A DNA stretch of 64,000 bases. It comes from Paenibacillus endophyticus (GTDB taxonomy: Bacteria; Bacillota; Bacilli; Paenibacillales; Paenibacillaceae). This document shows, piece by piece, positions 55,594-64,000 of this stretch. The notes under the pieces are model-generated. The model searched no databases, had not been told where the DNA came from, and saw only the letters and a list, made by a program, of their open reading frames with translations. How positions within the stretch are numbered: position 1 is the stretch's first letter; the number at the start of each line of letters is the position of its first letter. Made by a program: the position numbers and the translations under genes. The DNA lies in NCBI RefSeq assembly GCF_014192395.1, contig NZ_JACHXW010000027.1, forward strand, positions 25,202-89,201. The letters run 5' to 3'.

Positions 55594-56903
55594 TGGATCA
55601 TATCCTCCTCTTTGAATGACCGCGTACGGCGATAGTTGTAAATCGAGAATGTAGCAACGATGATGAAAATAATAATACCGATAGCTGAGGCCATGTTGAA
55701 TTGACTGTTGTTCAGCGTCAGTTTATACAGCCACGTGACGAGCAAGTCGGTGCTGCCGGCGAATTGATAATCACCTTTTACCGGGTCCCCGTTCGTAAGC
55801 AGGAAAATAACGTTGAAGTTGTTAATGTTGCCCGCGAATTGCGTAATCAGAATCGGCGCTGTGGAGAACAGCACAAACGGAATCGTGATGATGCGGAACT
55901 TCTGAATACCCGTTGCTCCATCAACATCCGCCGCTTCGTACAGGTCCTTCGGAATAGCGGTCAGTACGCCGAGAATAAGCACCATGGATACCGGTATGCC
56001 TACCCACATATTGACTAGAATAACCGTTACTTTTGCCCAGAAGGGATCTGTCAGCCAAGGCAGCTTGCCCATGCCGAAATATCCTAAGTACTGATTGATC
56101 GGGCCAAATTGCCCGTTGAATAGATTTCGCATGACGAGCAAGGAAATCAGCTGCGGGATCGCATAAGGAATGATGAACAGCGTCCGCCACAGCTTTTTGA
56201 AACGAATGCCCTTCTGCTCGATTAATAGGGCAACCAGCAGGCCGCCGAAATACGTCGTTACCGTTGCGATAACAGCCCATATTATCGTCCATGTAAACAC
56301 GCCAATAAACGTATGGCTCCACGTCTTGAGCGTGAGCAAATTAGCAAACGTTTGGAAGCCTACCCAATCCACCAGCTTGGCCGGAGGAATATGATCAGGC
56401 GACGCGTAGTTGGTGAAAGCAAGCATAACCATGAAGATAATCGGCATGATCGTTAGAAACAAAACGCCGAGCGCCGGCAAGGTTAGCATCAAATGCGGAA
56501 AATTACGGTCCGTCACGTAAGCCAACGTCTGCCGGAAGCTTGCAGGCAGTACGCCTTCATCTCTCTGCTTGCCATTCCGATAAGCATCGCGAATATTCAT
56601 AATGTAGATGATGATAAAAAGTATAAAGAGGAATAGCGTAATTAGACCGCTGATTAATAGAAAGATCGAGTGATCTCCCTCCACGCGCACACTTATTTTT
56701 CCGATTTTCTCGAGCCCTTGCGTTTTTTCGCCTAATGTTACGATACCCCATATGGCTCTTCCTAGATTCGGTATAAAATACATCAGCGCTGCCGCTTCGA
56801 CAGCAAGCATGATCAAGCCTTTAATAAACTGGCGGTTATACAATTGGCCAAGACCCATTACGAGTAACGAAAATATAGCCGCGGTGCTGCGATGACGTTT
56901 CAT
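55590..56903 (-). CDS. Maltodextrin ABC transporter permease, MalF-like
   Basis: 437 residues, longer than LplB types because of extra N-terminal membrane segments (IFSLLVMGLGQLYNRQFIKG, then LIMLAVEAAALMYFIP). The core EAA loop IPKDLYEAADVDGATGIQKF is at about 330. A periplasmic-type P2 insertion is much shorter than in E. coli MalF. Located 178 nt after the binding-protein gene, separated by a hairpin. Confidence 0.93.
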   Translation of the reverse strand: MKRHRSTAAIFSLLVMGLGQLYNRQFIKGLIMLAVEAAALMYFIPNLGRAIWGIVTLGEKTQGLEKIGKISVRVEGDHSIFLLISGLITLFLFILFIIIYIMNIRDAYRNGKQRDEGVLPASFRQTLAYVTDRNFPHLMLTLPALGVLFLTIMPIIFMVMLAFTNYASPDHIPPAKLVDWVGFQTFANLLTLKTWSHTFIGVFTWTIIWAVIATVTTYFGGLLVALLIEQKGIRFKKLWRTLFIIPYAIPQLISLLVMRNLFNGQFGPINQYLGYFGMGKLPWLTDPFWAKVTVILVNMWVGIPVSMVLILGVLTAIPKDLYEAADVDGATGIQKFRIITIPFVLFSTAPILITQFAGNINNFNVIFLLTNGDPVKGDYQFAGSTDLLVTWLYKLTLNNSQFNMASAIGIIIFIIVATFSIYNYRRTRSFKEEDMIQ

Positions 56904-56987
56904 CCGCCAAGCTCCCTTCCTTTCATATCAAAAACAATTTAAACCGCCATACGCTTAAAAAAGCCGCAGATTTCAGCACATCGACTC

Positions 56988-57012
56988 ACCCGCCGAGCAT
57001 AGCTCGGCGGGT
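56988..57012 (-). terminator. Intercistronic hairpin between malE- and malF-like genes
   Basis: ACCCGCCGAGC and GCTCGGCGGGT, 11-bp arms with a 3-nt loop and no T tract. It probably stabilises the binding-protein mRNA and lowers downstream expression rather than ending transcription. Confidence 0.6.
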
Positions 57013-57025
57013 TGTGCCAGATACG

Positions 57026-57093
57026 GTTATTATTTTGCTATGGTTATTATCTTGCTATGGTTATTATTTTGCTATGGTTATTATTTTGCTGTT
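57026..57093. repeat. Four 17-bp tandem repeats at the 3' end of the malE-like gene
   Basis: Units start at 57026, 57043, 57060 and 57077, consensus GGTTATTATTTTGCTAT. The last covers the stop codon of the binding-protein gene on the minus strand; each unit adds a TAA stop copy. Confidence 0.9.
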
Positions 57094-58403
57094 GTACCGT
57101 TATTCGCGTCCTTGATTTGTTGAACCGCGTTATCAAGAGCTGCTTTCGCAACCTTGCCGGAATTCCACACATCGGAGAACGCCGCCGCGATTGGGCTCCA
57201 TACGTTGCCCATCTCTGGAATCGAAGGCATAGGCGTCGACTGGTTGAACTGCGCAACAAAACCTTTTACGATGTCATTACCTTGAACTGCTGCGTCATTT
57301 GTTGCTTCTGTGTTGGCTGGAATAGCGCCTGTCAATTCAAAATCCTTCAATTGAGCTGCCTTAGTGGAAGCGAAATTTGCGAACAAACGAGCCGCATTCG
57401 GATATTTCGAGAATTGATTCACGTACCAAGCCTTAACGCCTGAGAACGAAGAAGCCGGTTGGCCATTAATGCTCGGGATTGGCGCCACGCCGAAATCAAT
57501 GCCAGCGCTTTTGTAATCCGCGATCGTCCAAGGGCCGTTAATGTCCATAGCAAGCGTACCGCCTGTGAACATGCCTTTTTTGATGTCATACGTGATGTCT
57601 CCGGAGTTCAGCGGCAGGATGCTGTCTTTTAGCGAGCCATAGTATTTCAAGCCGCTAACTGCGCCTTCTGTGTTCAAGCCGATGTCGTCTTTGTTTTGGC
57701 CATTCTCACCGTACACATAGCCGCCTGTTGAGATGAACGGATAGTTGAAGTAGAAGTTTCCTACTTCCCACATCAGAGCAAACTTGTTATTTGGCACGTC
57801 GTTGTAGGTTTTTGCGAACGCTACGATTTCGTCAAACGTTTTAGGCGCTTCTTTAATGAGTGCTTTGTTGTAGAACAATGCATAAGTTTCAATCGAACGC
57901 GGGTAACCGTAAAGTGTACCGCCGTAAGAAACCGCGTTTACCGCGATTTCCGAGTTAGCCGTTTTGGCTTGCTCTTCATAGAAATCGTTCGGAAGAACAA
58001 GGCCTGCCGTTACCGCTCTGCCCAGGTTGTCATGCGGGAAAACAACGACGTCTGCGCCAAGGCCAGCCGGGCCGTCCGTGGTAAGCTTCGTTACTTGGTC
58101 AGCTGCGCCAACCTCTTCGAATTTCACTTCAATACCGTATTTTTCAGTAAATTCTTTTGAAATTGCTTCAACGAATGGACGCTCTTCTTTACTCTCCCAT
58201 ACGAGCAAGGACGCGCCTTCCTCAGGAGTTATTTCGTCAGACTCAGCTGCGCCTTCACTCTCATTGCCTGCTGCGTTATTTGTGTTAGCAGGTGCATTTG
58301 TAGCGTTAGCGGCATTTTCCGTTTTACCTCCGTTGTTCGATCCGCCGCATGCGGATACGATAAACAAGGAAACAATTAATGACATTACAAACCACTTTTT
58401 CAT
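57081..58403 (-). CDS. Maltodextrin/cyclodextrin-binding lipoprotein, MalE-like
   Basis: 440 residues. Lipobox VSAC (Cys19), Asn/Ala-rich linker to about residue 60, then the family-1 binding fold with LLVWESKEERPFVEAISKEF, PHDNLGRAVTAGLVLP and MFTGGTLAMDINGPWTIADY. Binds maltooligosaccharides outside the cell for MalFG. First gene of the mal operon, divergent from the LacI-type gene. Confidence 0.93.
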   Translation of the reverse strand: MKKWFVMSLIVSLFIVSACGGSNNGGKTENAANATNAPANTNNAAGNESEGAAESDEITPEEGASLLVWESKEERPFVEAISKEFTEKYGIEVKFEEVGAADQVTKLTTDGPAGLGADVVVFPHDNLGRAVTAGLVLPNDFYEEQAKTANSEIAVNAVSYGGTLYGYPRSIETYALFYNKALIKEAPKTFDEIVAFAKTYNDVPNNKFALMWEVGNFYFNYPFISTGGYVYGENGQNKDDIGLNTEGAVSGLKYYGSLKDSILPLNSGDITYDIKKGMFTGGTLAMDINGPWTIADYKSAGIDFGVAPIPSINGQPASSFSGVKAWYVNQFSKYPNAARLFANFASTKAAQLKDFELTGAIPANTEATNDAAVQGNDIVKGFVAQFNQSTPMPSIPEMGNVWSPIAAAFSDVWNSGKVAKAALDNAVQQIKDANNGTTAK

Positions 58404-58897
58404 GCTGGGTGATCCCCCTCCATAATGTGTTCCATACTTTTTTTTGAATCGACGCTGTTCAAACGGTTCTTCAGATCAGAATCGGCAGACTGTGTCAAAT
58501 CCTTTTCATCTGTCACCTTCTGCAATAGCCCCTTCCAATTGGAAAAGCCTTTTATGCGATCAGTGCAAACGTTTGTACAATCTGTCAAAAAAATAGCTTC
58601 GCAAGTGGCATTTTCAGCGATATTTGCGAAGCTAATCTGAGTGAATGGCTTTGAAAGCGTTCTATTCGTGGATTCATCATACAACAAGCCCTATCATTTG
58701 TTAAAACGTTTGCACAGTTCATTATGCAGAACAAATACTGCTTTTACTTCATTATTCTCCTCTTTTCTCTATCTGATTCAGTTTTTTATGATTTGTGAAA
58801 CGCTTTCTTTAGATATATATTTACTTTTAGGCAACAATTGCATTAGGATGAAGCATATATAGCATGCATGATTGCACAATGGGGGAAGGTACTTACT
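58404..58897. promoter_or_regulatory. Divergent regulatory region of the mal cluster
   Basis: Holds GTGCAAACGTTTGTAC (58563-58578, nearly perfect palindrome) and TAAAACGTTTGCAC (58703-58716). Both resemble LacI/CcpA-type operators and lie between the divergent malE-like and regulator genes. No convincing gene otherwise. Exact promoters were not assigned. Confidence 0.65.
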
Positions 58898-59926
58898 ATG
58901 GTAACCATTAAAGATATTGCAAAAGCCGCCGGAGTGTCTCCTTCTACCGTATCCAGGGTCGTATCCAATCACCCTCGAATCAGTAAAGCAACGACCTTGA
59001 AGGTGAAAAGGCTTATGGAAGAAATGGGCTATCACCCTAACGTAATGGCGAAGAGCCTTGTCTCAAAAACTACCCAGACGCTGGCCATCATGCTTCCTCG
59101 ACCTGCTGAAGAGCTGTTCCAAGACTTTTTCTTCGGTGAATTGCTTCGCGGTATTTTGACACAATCGACAAGAGCTGGCTATGACATGCTCCTAACTGCT
59201 GCAACCTCGCCAAGCGACGAAACAGAAACGGTGTCTAGACTTGTATTCGGTCGCAGGGTTGATGGCGTTATTTTGTTGTCTTCGCGAGTTAATGACCCAT
59301 TAATCGACCTCTTGAACAAACATAATTTCCCTACCGTATTAATTGGACGAACGGAAGATCGCCCGAATATTTTATCTGTCGATAACGACAATGAGCTTGC
59401 AGCGTATGATGCAACCCAGCATCTTATTTTGCAAGGCCATGAAAGAATCGGATTCGTCAGCGGACCGCCTACGCTTACCGTCGCGCATGACCGGATGGAA
59501 GGCTATCGAAGAGCAATGCGCGAAGCAGGCCTCACGGTCCGATCCGAATGGATTGTGGAAGGCGAGTTTCTGCAGCAAAGCGGCTATCGCGCGATGTCTT
59601 TCATGATGAGCCTGCCTGAGCGGCCAAGCGGCCTTGTCGTCATTGACGATGTTGTCGGCTTCGGCGTACTCCGCGGCCTAACGGAGCTTGGATTCAAAGT
59701 TCCGGAAGATTTGAGCATTGTCAGCTTCAACAACATTGCCCTATCCGAGTTGGCAACACCTCCGATCAGCTCCATCGATATCGGAACCTACCAGCTTGGC
59801 TATACCGCCTCACAAATGCTGATCCGTTTCATTCAGGAGGAAAGCGTACACCAGAACAGAATGATCATACCCCATCGATTGATTGTTCGAGAGTCATCGA
59901 TACAGAATATATCCAAAAGGAGCTGA
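58898..59926 (+). CDS. LacI-family regulator of the mal cluster (MalR-like)
   Basis: 342 residues from ATG at 58898 (GGGGAAGG 8 nt upstream). Head MVTIKDIAKAAGVSPSTVSR with hinge YHPNVMAKSLVSKTTQTLAI; effector fold LFQDFFFGELLRGILTQSTR, DNDNELAAYDATQHLILQGH and a complete C-terminus TPPISSIDIGTYQLGYTASQ. Divergent from the malE operon and 4 nt before the GH15 gene. By position and family it should repress maltodextrin genes in the absence of maltose; that is inference. Confidence 0.93.
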   Translation: MVTIKDIAKAAGVSPSTVSRVVSNHPRISKATTLKVKRLMEEMGYHPNVMAKSLVSKTTQTLAIMLPRPAEELFQDFFFGELLRGILTQSTRAGYDMLLTAATSPSDETETVSRLVFGRRVDGVILLSSRVNDPLIDLLNKHNFPTVLIGRTEDRPNILSVDNDNELAAYDATQHLILQGHERIGFVSGPPTLTVAHDRMEGYRRAMREAGLTVRSEWIVEGEFLQQSGYRAMSFMMSLPERPSGLVVIDDVVGFGVLRGLTELGFKVPEDLSIVSFNNIALSELATPPISSIDIGTYQLGYTASQMLIRFIQEESVHQNRMIIPHRLIVRESSIQNISKRS

Positions 59927-59930
59927 CCTC

Positions 59931-61919
59931 ATGTCAGATAAAAAGCCATATTTAGTCGACGCGATCATCGGAAACTCCAAATTCCTCGCGTCCCTTGGCC
60001 GCACAGGCAAAATGTACCGCCTGTGGTGGCCAAACATCGATCTCCCCCAACATGTGGACGCGATTCGCACGGGGATCCAATATGAGCAAGAGAGCATATC
60101 TTGGTTCGATGAAGAAGCTTATGGCTGGAAGCATCAAGCCGAATATGCGGATAAGACGAATATATTCCGCGTGAAAGCTAGTTCCGTGCAGCAGCCGCTA
60201 CAGGTCGATAGCTTTCATTTCGCCATTCCCGGCCAGGATGCAATCGTGCGGGAATATACGTTTACGAATACAAGCAATGAGCCGCTTTCCTTCTCGTTTA
60301 TCGTTCATACCTCATTTCTCGTCAGTGAAAATCAGCTTTACAACACCACAATGTTCGTGCCTGCTGACGATGCTTTGGTTCATTTTCGGCACAAGTATTA
60401 TTTTGCGCTTTCCAGTGCAAACGTATGCACAAACTTCCAATCAGGGCTTTCATGGGAGTCGGCCCAAAGCGGCCAGTTGAATGGAAATGAGATCGATATG
60501 AAGCCTGACGGGGCATTAAAGTGGCAGGTTAGCTCGCTTGCTGCAGGTGAGTCGCTTACGATCCCCGTATATATTACGGCAGGGCATGATGAGCAAAGCG
60601 CAATGCAGCAAATGCGATTGGTGAAGACGAAAGAAAGCACTGAATGGCTGGAGGAAACGAGGAGTTACTGGCAGCAGTTCCTGACCTCTGCTATTCCTTG
60701 TCCGATTGCAGATGCAGACATATCCGAATTGTATGACCGATCCCTGCTGATGTTCAAGCTTATGTCCGACGATCAGACCGGCAGCATTATCGCGGCACCG
60801 GAATTTGATGAGCAATTCGTCCGCTGCGGCGGATATTCGTTTTGTTGGGGCCGAGATGCCGCATTTATTACAACTGCGCTTGATAGAGCAGGTCTTGGCT
60901 TTTTATCGGACAGCTTCTATGCATGGACGCTTACCGCACAATCACCTGACGGCTCATGGCAGCAGCGCCATTATCATGACGGGAGCCTCGCTCCCTCATG
61001 GGGACTTCAGATCGACGAAGGGTCATCCATTATTTGGGGGATGTGGCAGCACTACATGGAGAAGCAAGATCGGCAATTCGCGGAGCAAGTATGGCCAGCC
61101 GTCGAGAAAGGCGCTTCTTTCTTAATGAGCTTTCTCGATAACGAGAGCGGACTGCCAAAACCGAGCATCGACTTATGGGAAGAACGCGAAGCCTCCCATA
61201 CCTACTCCTCCGCTGCCGTTTATGGCTGCTTGACCGCTGCTGCAAGCTTTGCAAAGCTTATGGGTAAAGTAGATCTAGCAGCCGAATGGACAGCAGCTGC
61301 TGAGCGTATCGCCTCAGCCATTAAAGAGCTGTGCTGGAACGAGGACGGCGGTGCCTTCTATCGCGGAGTAGAGCTAACCGTTCATGAAAGCAAATACACA
61401 CAGGCAATTGCTGACGGCGCAACGGGCTATATCGTGGAAGGAAACAAGGGCAACAAGAAGCATATTATCAATCATGATAAGATCATCGACGTCAGCCTGC
61501 TTGGCATCGCGGTTCCGTTCGAGGCTGTATCAGCTGATGACGAATATATGCGCCGGACAGCCGACGCAGTGGAAGCGGCTTTAACCGTACCAGGCGTTGG
61601 CGGCATTAAACGTTATGAGGATGACATTTATATCGGCGGCAATCCGTGGATTCTCACAACGCTATGGCTGGCCCATTACCGTATTCAAACAGGAAGCCTC
61701 GACCAAGCCAGGCAGCTGCTCAATTGGGCGATCGATCACCGTACGGAGATGGGACTGCTGCCGGAGCAAGTCGACAAAAACACCGGCGAAACAGCCTGGG
61801 TTGTGCCGCTCACTTGGTCGCATGCGATGTTTATCCTTACTGTATTTATGCTTGCTGAAGCAGAAGCAAAAACAGCACTAGAAGCAGCAACAGTTGATAC
61901 GGTTGTCGCAAGCAATTAA
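59931..61919 (+). CDS. GH15 glucan 1,4-alpha-glucosidase-like enzyme
   Basis: 662 residues from ATG at 59931 (AAAGGAG 8 nt upstream). An N-terminal beta-sandwich (1-250) precedes the (alpha/alpha)6 barrel. Candidate general acid E363 in LQIDEGSSIIWG and general base E612 in GLLPEQVDKNTGET, followed by PLTWSHAMFI. No signal peptide, so it releases glucose from imported maltodextrin in the cytoplasm. Also conserved: CGGYSFCWGRDAAFITTALD. Same transcript as the LacI-type gene. Confidence 0.92.
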   Translation: MSDKKPYLVDAIIGNSKFLASLGRTGKMYRLWWPNIDLPQHVDAIRTGIQYEQESISWFDEEAYGWKHQAEYADKTNIFRVKASSVQQPLQVDSFHFAIPGQDAIVREYTFTNTSNEPLSFSFIVHTSFLVSENQLYNTTMFVPADDALVHFRHKYYFALSSANVCTNFQSGLSWESAQSGQLNGNEIDMKPDGALKWQVSSLAAGESLTIPVYITAGHDEQSAMQQMRLVKTKESTEWLEETRSYWQQFLTSAIPCPIADADISELYDRSLLMFKLMSDDQTGSIIAAPEFDEQFVRCGGYSFCWGRDAAFITTALDRAGLGFLSDSFYAWTLTAQSPDGSWQQRHYHDGSLAPSWGLQIDEGSSIIWGMWQHYMEKQDRQFAEQVWPAVEKGASFLMSFLDNESGLPKPSIDLWEEREASHTYSSAAVYGCLTAAASFAKLMGKVDLAAEWTAAAERIASAIKELCWNEDGGAFYRGVELTVHESKYTQAIADGATGYIVEGNKGNKKHIINHDKIIDVSLLGIAVPFEAVSADDEYMRRTADAVEAALTVPGVGGIKRYEDDIYIGGNPWILTTLWLAHYRIQTGSLDQARQLLNWAIDHRTEMGLLPEQVDKNTGETAWVVPLTWSHAMFILTVFMLAEAEAKTALEAATVDTVVASN

Positions 61920-61936
61920 CAAGTATAATTGCGTTC

Positions 61937-61964
61937 AAGGACCGCTGCTTAAGCAGCGGTCCTT
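61937..61964 (+). terminator. Palindromic terminator after the GH15 gene
   Basis: A perfect 28-bp palindrome, AAGGACCGCTGC / GCAGCGGTCCTT around TTAA, followed by GTTTCATTT. Confidence 0.75.
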
Positions 61965-61989
61965 GTTTCATTTCCAGTAGCAGGTCACA

Positions 61990-62540
61990 ACAAATGACTC
62001 GCATTAGTCGTTTACTTAGGCTGCCTATGGTGCACTCCTCGCTTTTTAACCAACATCTGGACGCAACAAGTAACTCGCATAATTCATTTACGTAGGCTTC
62101 CTATGGAGCGCTCCTCGCTCTTTAACCAACATCTGATCTCACAACGAATGACTCGCATTATTCATTTACGCAGGCTGCCTATGGAACGCTCCTCGCTTTT
62201 TAACCAACATCTGGACGCTACAATTACCGGCATTCTTCATTTACGTAGGCTGCCTATGGAGCGCTCCCCGCTCTTTAACCAACATCTGGACGCAACAAGT
62301 AACTCGCATTATTGGTTTACGTAAGCTACCTATGGTGCACTCCTGTTTTTTAACCAACATCTGGACGCAACAATTACCGGCATTCTTCATTTACGTAGGC
62401 TGCCTATGGAGCGCTCCCCGCTCTTTAACCAACATCTGGACGCTACAATTACCGGCATTCTTCATTTACGTAGGCTGCCTATGGAGCGCTCCCCGCTCTT
62501 TAACCAACATCTGGTCGCAACAATTACCGGCATTCTTACA
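61990..62540. repeat. 75-bp tandem array, about 7.5 copies
   Basis: CTATGG anchors recur at 62025, 62101, 62179, 62254, 62330, 62404 and 62479 (74-78 bp apart). Each unit has AACCAACATCTGGACGCAAC, CGGCATTCTTCATTTACGTA and GGAGCGCTCC, a 10-bp palindrome in most copies. The single long open frame across it is a by-product of the 75-bp period; no start signal or recognisable protein. Confidence 0.92.
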
Positions 62541-62599
62541 CACCTCGGGCTTCCCGAGCACCATCTTTCATTTTCTAACCAGCTACCAGCAGCTTCGAA

Positions 62600-64000
62600 T
62601 CCCCATCCTAATAAACCACGAAAGCTGCCCAATGGTAATCGTACGTTGTAGAAATTACAACAGAAAGTGTGTAAACACTCTTATTATTGGTTTAGATTGT
62701 AGTTTTTGCAACGTAATTGAGCAATATAGGCCACTCTTAGCCTATGAAGATCCATTCTATTGTAAAAACTGCAATGTAGCTGGTGAATTACCTCATAAAA
62801 CTCGATTTTATTGTAGAAACTACAACGTAGCCAAAACCGAAGCAGGCTTGTTTGAGGAAACACCTCATGCAGCACTATCGCAGCTACGCATCCACTTCCT
62901 AATAAACCACGAAAGCTGCCGAATGGTAATCGTACGTTGTAGAAATTACAACAGAAAGTGTGTAAACACTCTTATTATTAGTTTAGATTGTAGTTTTTGC
63001 AACGTAATTGAGCAATATAGACCATATACAGCCTGTGAAGATTCATTCTATTGTAAAAACTGCAATGTAGCTGATGAATTGCCTCATAAAACTCGTTTTT
63101 ATTGTAGAAACTACAACGTAGCCTAAACCGAAGCAGGCTTGTTTGAGGAAGCACCTCATGCAGCATAATTAGCAGCTACTCATCCACATCCTAATAAATC
63201 ACGAAAGCTGCCGAATGGTAATCTTACGTTGTAGAAATTACAACAGAAAGTGTGTAAACACTCTTATTATTGGTTTAGATTGTAGTTTTTGCAACGTAAT
63301 TGAGCAATATAGGCCACTCTTAGCCTTTGACTATCCATTCTATTGTAAAAACTGCAATGTAGCTGATGAATTACCTCATAAAACTCGATTTTATTGTAGA
63401 AACTACAACGTAGCCAAAACCGAAGCAGGCTTGTTTGAGGAAGCACCTCATGCAGCATAATCAGCAGCTACTCATCCACATCCTAATAAATCACGAAAGC
63501 TGCTCAATGGTAATCTTACGTTGTAGAAATTACAACAGAAAGTGTGTAAACACTCTTATTATTGGTTTAGATTGTAGTTTTTGCAACGTAATTGAGCAAT
63601 ATAGGCCACTCTTAGCCTTTGACTATCCATTCTATTGTAAAAACTGCAACGTAGCTGGTGAATTGCCTCATAAATCCGGTTTCTATTGTAAAAACTACAA
63701 TGTAGCCTTAGCTGAAGCAGGCTTATTTGAGGAAGCACCTCATGCAGCATAATCAGCAGCTACTCATCCACATCCTAATAAATCACGAAAGCTGCCCAAT
63801 GGTAATCTTACGTTGTAGAAATTACAACAGAAAGTGTGTAAACACTCTTATTATTGGTTTAGATTGTAGTTTTTGCAACGTAATTGAGCAATATAGGCCA
63901 CTCTTAGCCTTTGACTATCCATTCTATTGTAAAAACTGCAACGTAGCTGGTGAATTGCCTCATAAATCCGGTTTCTATTGTAAAACTACAATGTAGCCTT
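62600..64000. repeat. 292-bp tandem array with four mini-palindromes per unit (continues past window)
   Basis: CTAATAAA anchors at 62608, 62899, 63191, 63483 and 63775: spacing 291-292 bp, nearly five copies, the last cut by the window end. Units are over 90% alike by eye and AT-rich. Each holds four copies of TTGTA-N5-T(A/G)CAA (in the first unit at 62646, 62697, 62760, 62811), plus GTGTGTAAACAC. The period is not a multiple of three, so frames shift between units and coding is unlikely. Confidence 0.95.

Noticed and set aside
62332-63126. Long plus-strand open frame of about 260 codons across the two arrays
   Set aside because: It is built from the 75-bp and 292-bp repeats, has no ribosome-binding site, and its frame is not kept between 292-bp units.
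62684-63750. Minus-strand open frames of about 63 codons rich in CSFYN-type motifs
   Set aside because: They recur only because the 292-bp unit repeats; the shared peptide motif is the translation of the TTGTA palindromes.
62600-64000. CRISPR array
   Set aside because: The unit is 292 bp, nearly identical throughout, with no unique spacers.

Overview
The window looks like chromosomal DNA of a Paenibacillus-type Firmicute. The sequence shows strong GGAGG ribosome-binding sites, balanced GC, lipoprotein-anchored binding proteins, LplABC-type sugar ABC transporters paired with YesM/YesN-type two-component systems, a copper-amine-oxidase-like stalk protein, a DUF4179 partner of an ECF sigma factor, UvsE, and an amidase-domain protein. 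The genus is inferred from gene content and style; no rRNA or tRNA gene was seen. Layout: (1) 1-1.6 kb: 5' part of a secreted repeat protein (minus strand, running off the window) with seven propeller-like repeats and near-identical 246-bp InlB-type repeats; then a large MalT-like LuxR regulator. (2) 4.4-6.3 kb: a decayed patch with an IS4-like transposase relic and frameshifted small genes. (3) 6.35-14.15 kb: a sugar-uptake cluster with two permeases, two solute-binding lipoproteins, a YesM-like kinase and a short YesN-like regulator. (4) 14.2-19.1 kb: phosphotransferase, stalk-domain protein, truncated kinase-like fragment, lipoprotein, ECF sigma factor and DUF4179 partner. (5) 19.2-26.9 kb (minus strand): sugar dehydrogenase, inositol monophosphatase, TauE exporter, uvsE with a small upstream gene, ddl and an amidase-domain protein. 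(6) 27-43 kb: aconitase, IclR regulator, membrane-anchored hydrolase, an N-terminally extended superoxide dismutase, folE, a tight DUF402-lepB-rnhA-queG-ogt operon, sodA, a PPGPGPF-repeat protein, and an HtrA-like protease behind a zinc-ribbon/FxLYD-like membrane protein. (7) 43-52.5 kb: galU, a two-component pair, trxB, a neopullulanase-like GH13 enzyme with a terminated leader, and a LacI-type regulator plus MFS transporter that share an identical palindromic operator. (8) 53-61.9 kb: a maltodextrin module, with malE-malF-malG-amylase-like genes divergent from a LacI-type regulator and a GH15 glucan hydrolase. (9) 62-64 kb: two unrelated noncoding tandem arrays (75-bp and 292-bp units), the second continuing past the window edge. 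How the genes work together: the alpha-glucan set (extracellular lipoprotein amylase, MalEFG importer, GH15 and GH13 enzymes) forms a coherent route from extracellular starch fragments to cytoplasmic glucose. CcpA/LacI-like AACGTT palindromes around the mal cluster, one of them inside the amylase coding sequence, suggest sugar-responsive control. The most unusual material is not protein coding: the 292-bp array with four small TTGTA-N5-TRCAA palindromes per unit, the 75-bp array beside it, a 98-bp element found behind two separate genes, and several smaller intergenic repeats. No CRISPR array, prophage or intact insertion sequence was found.
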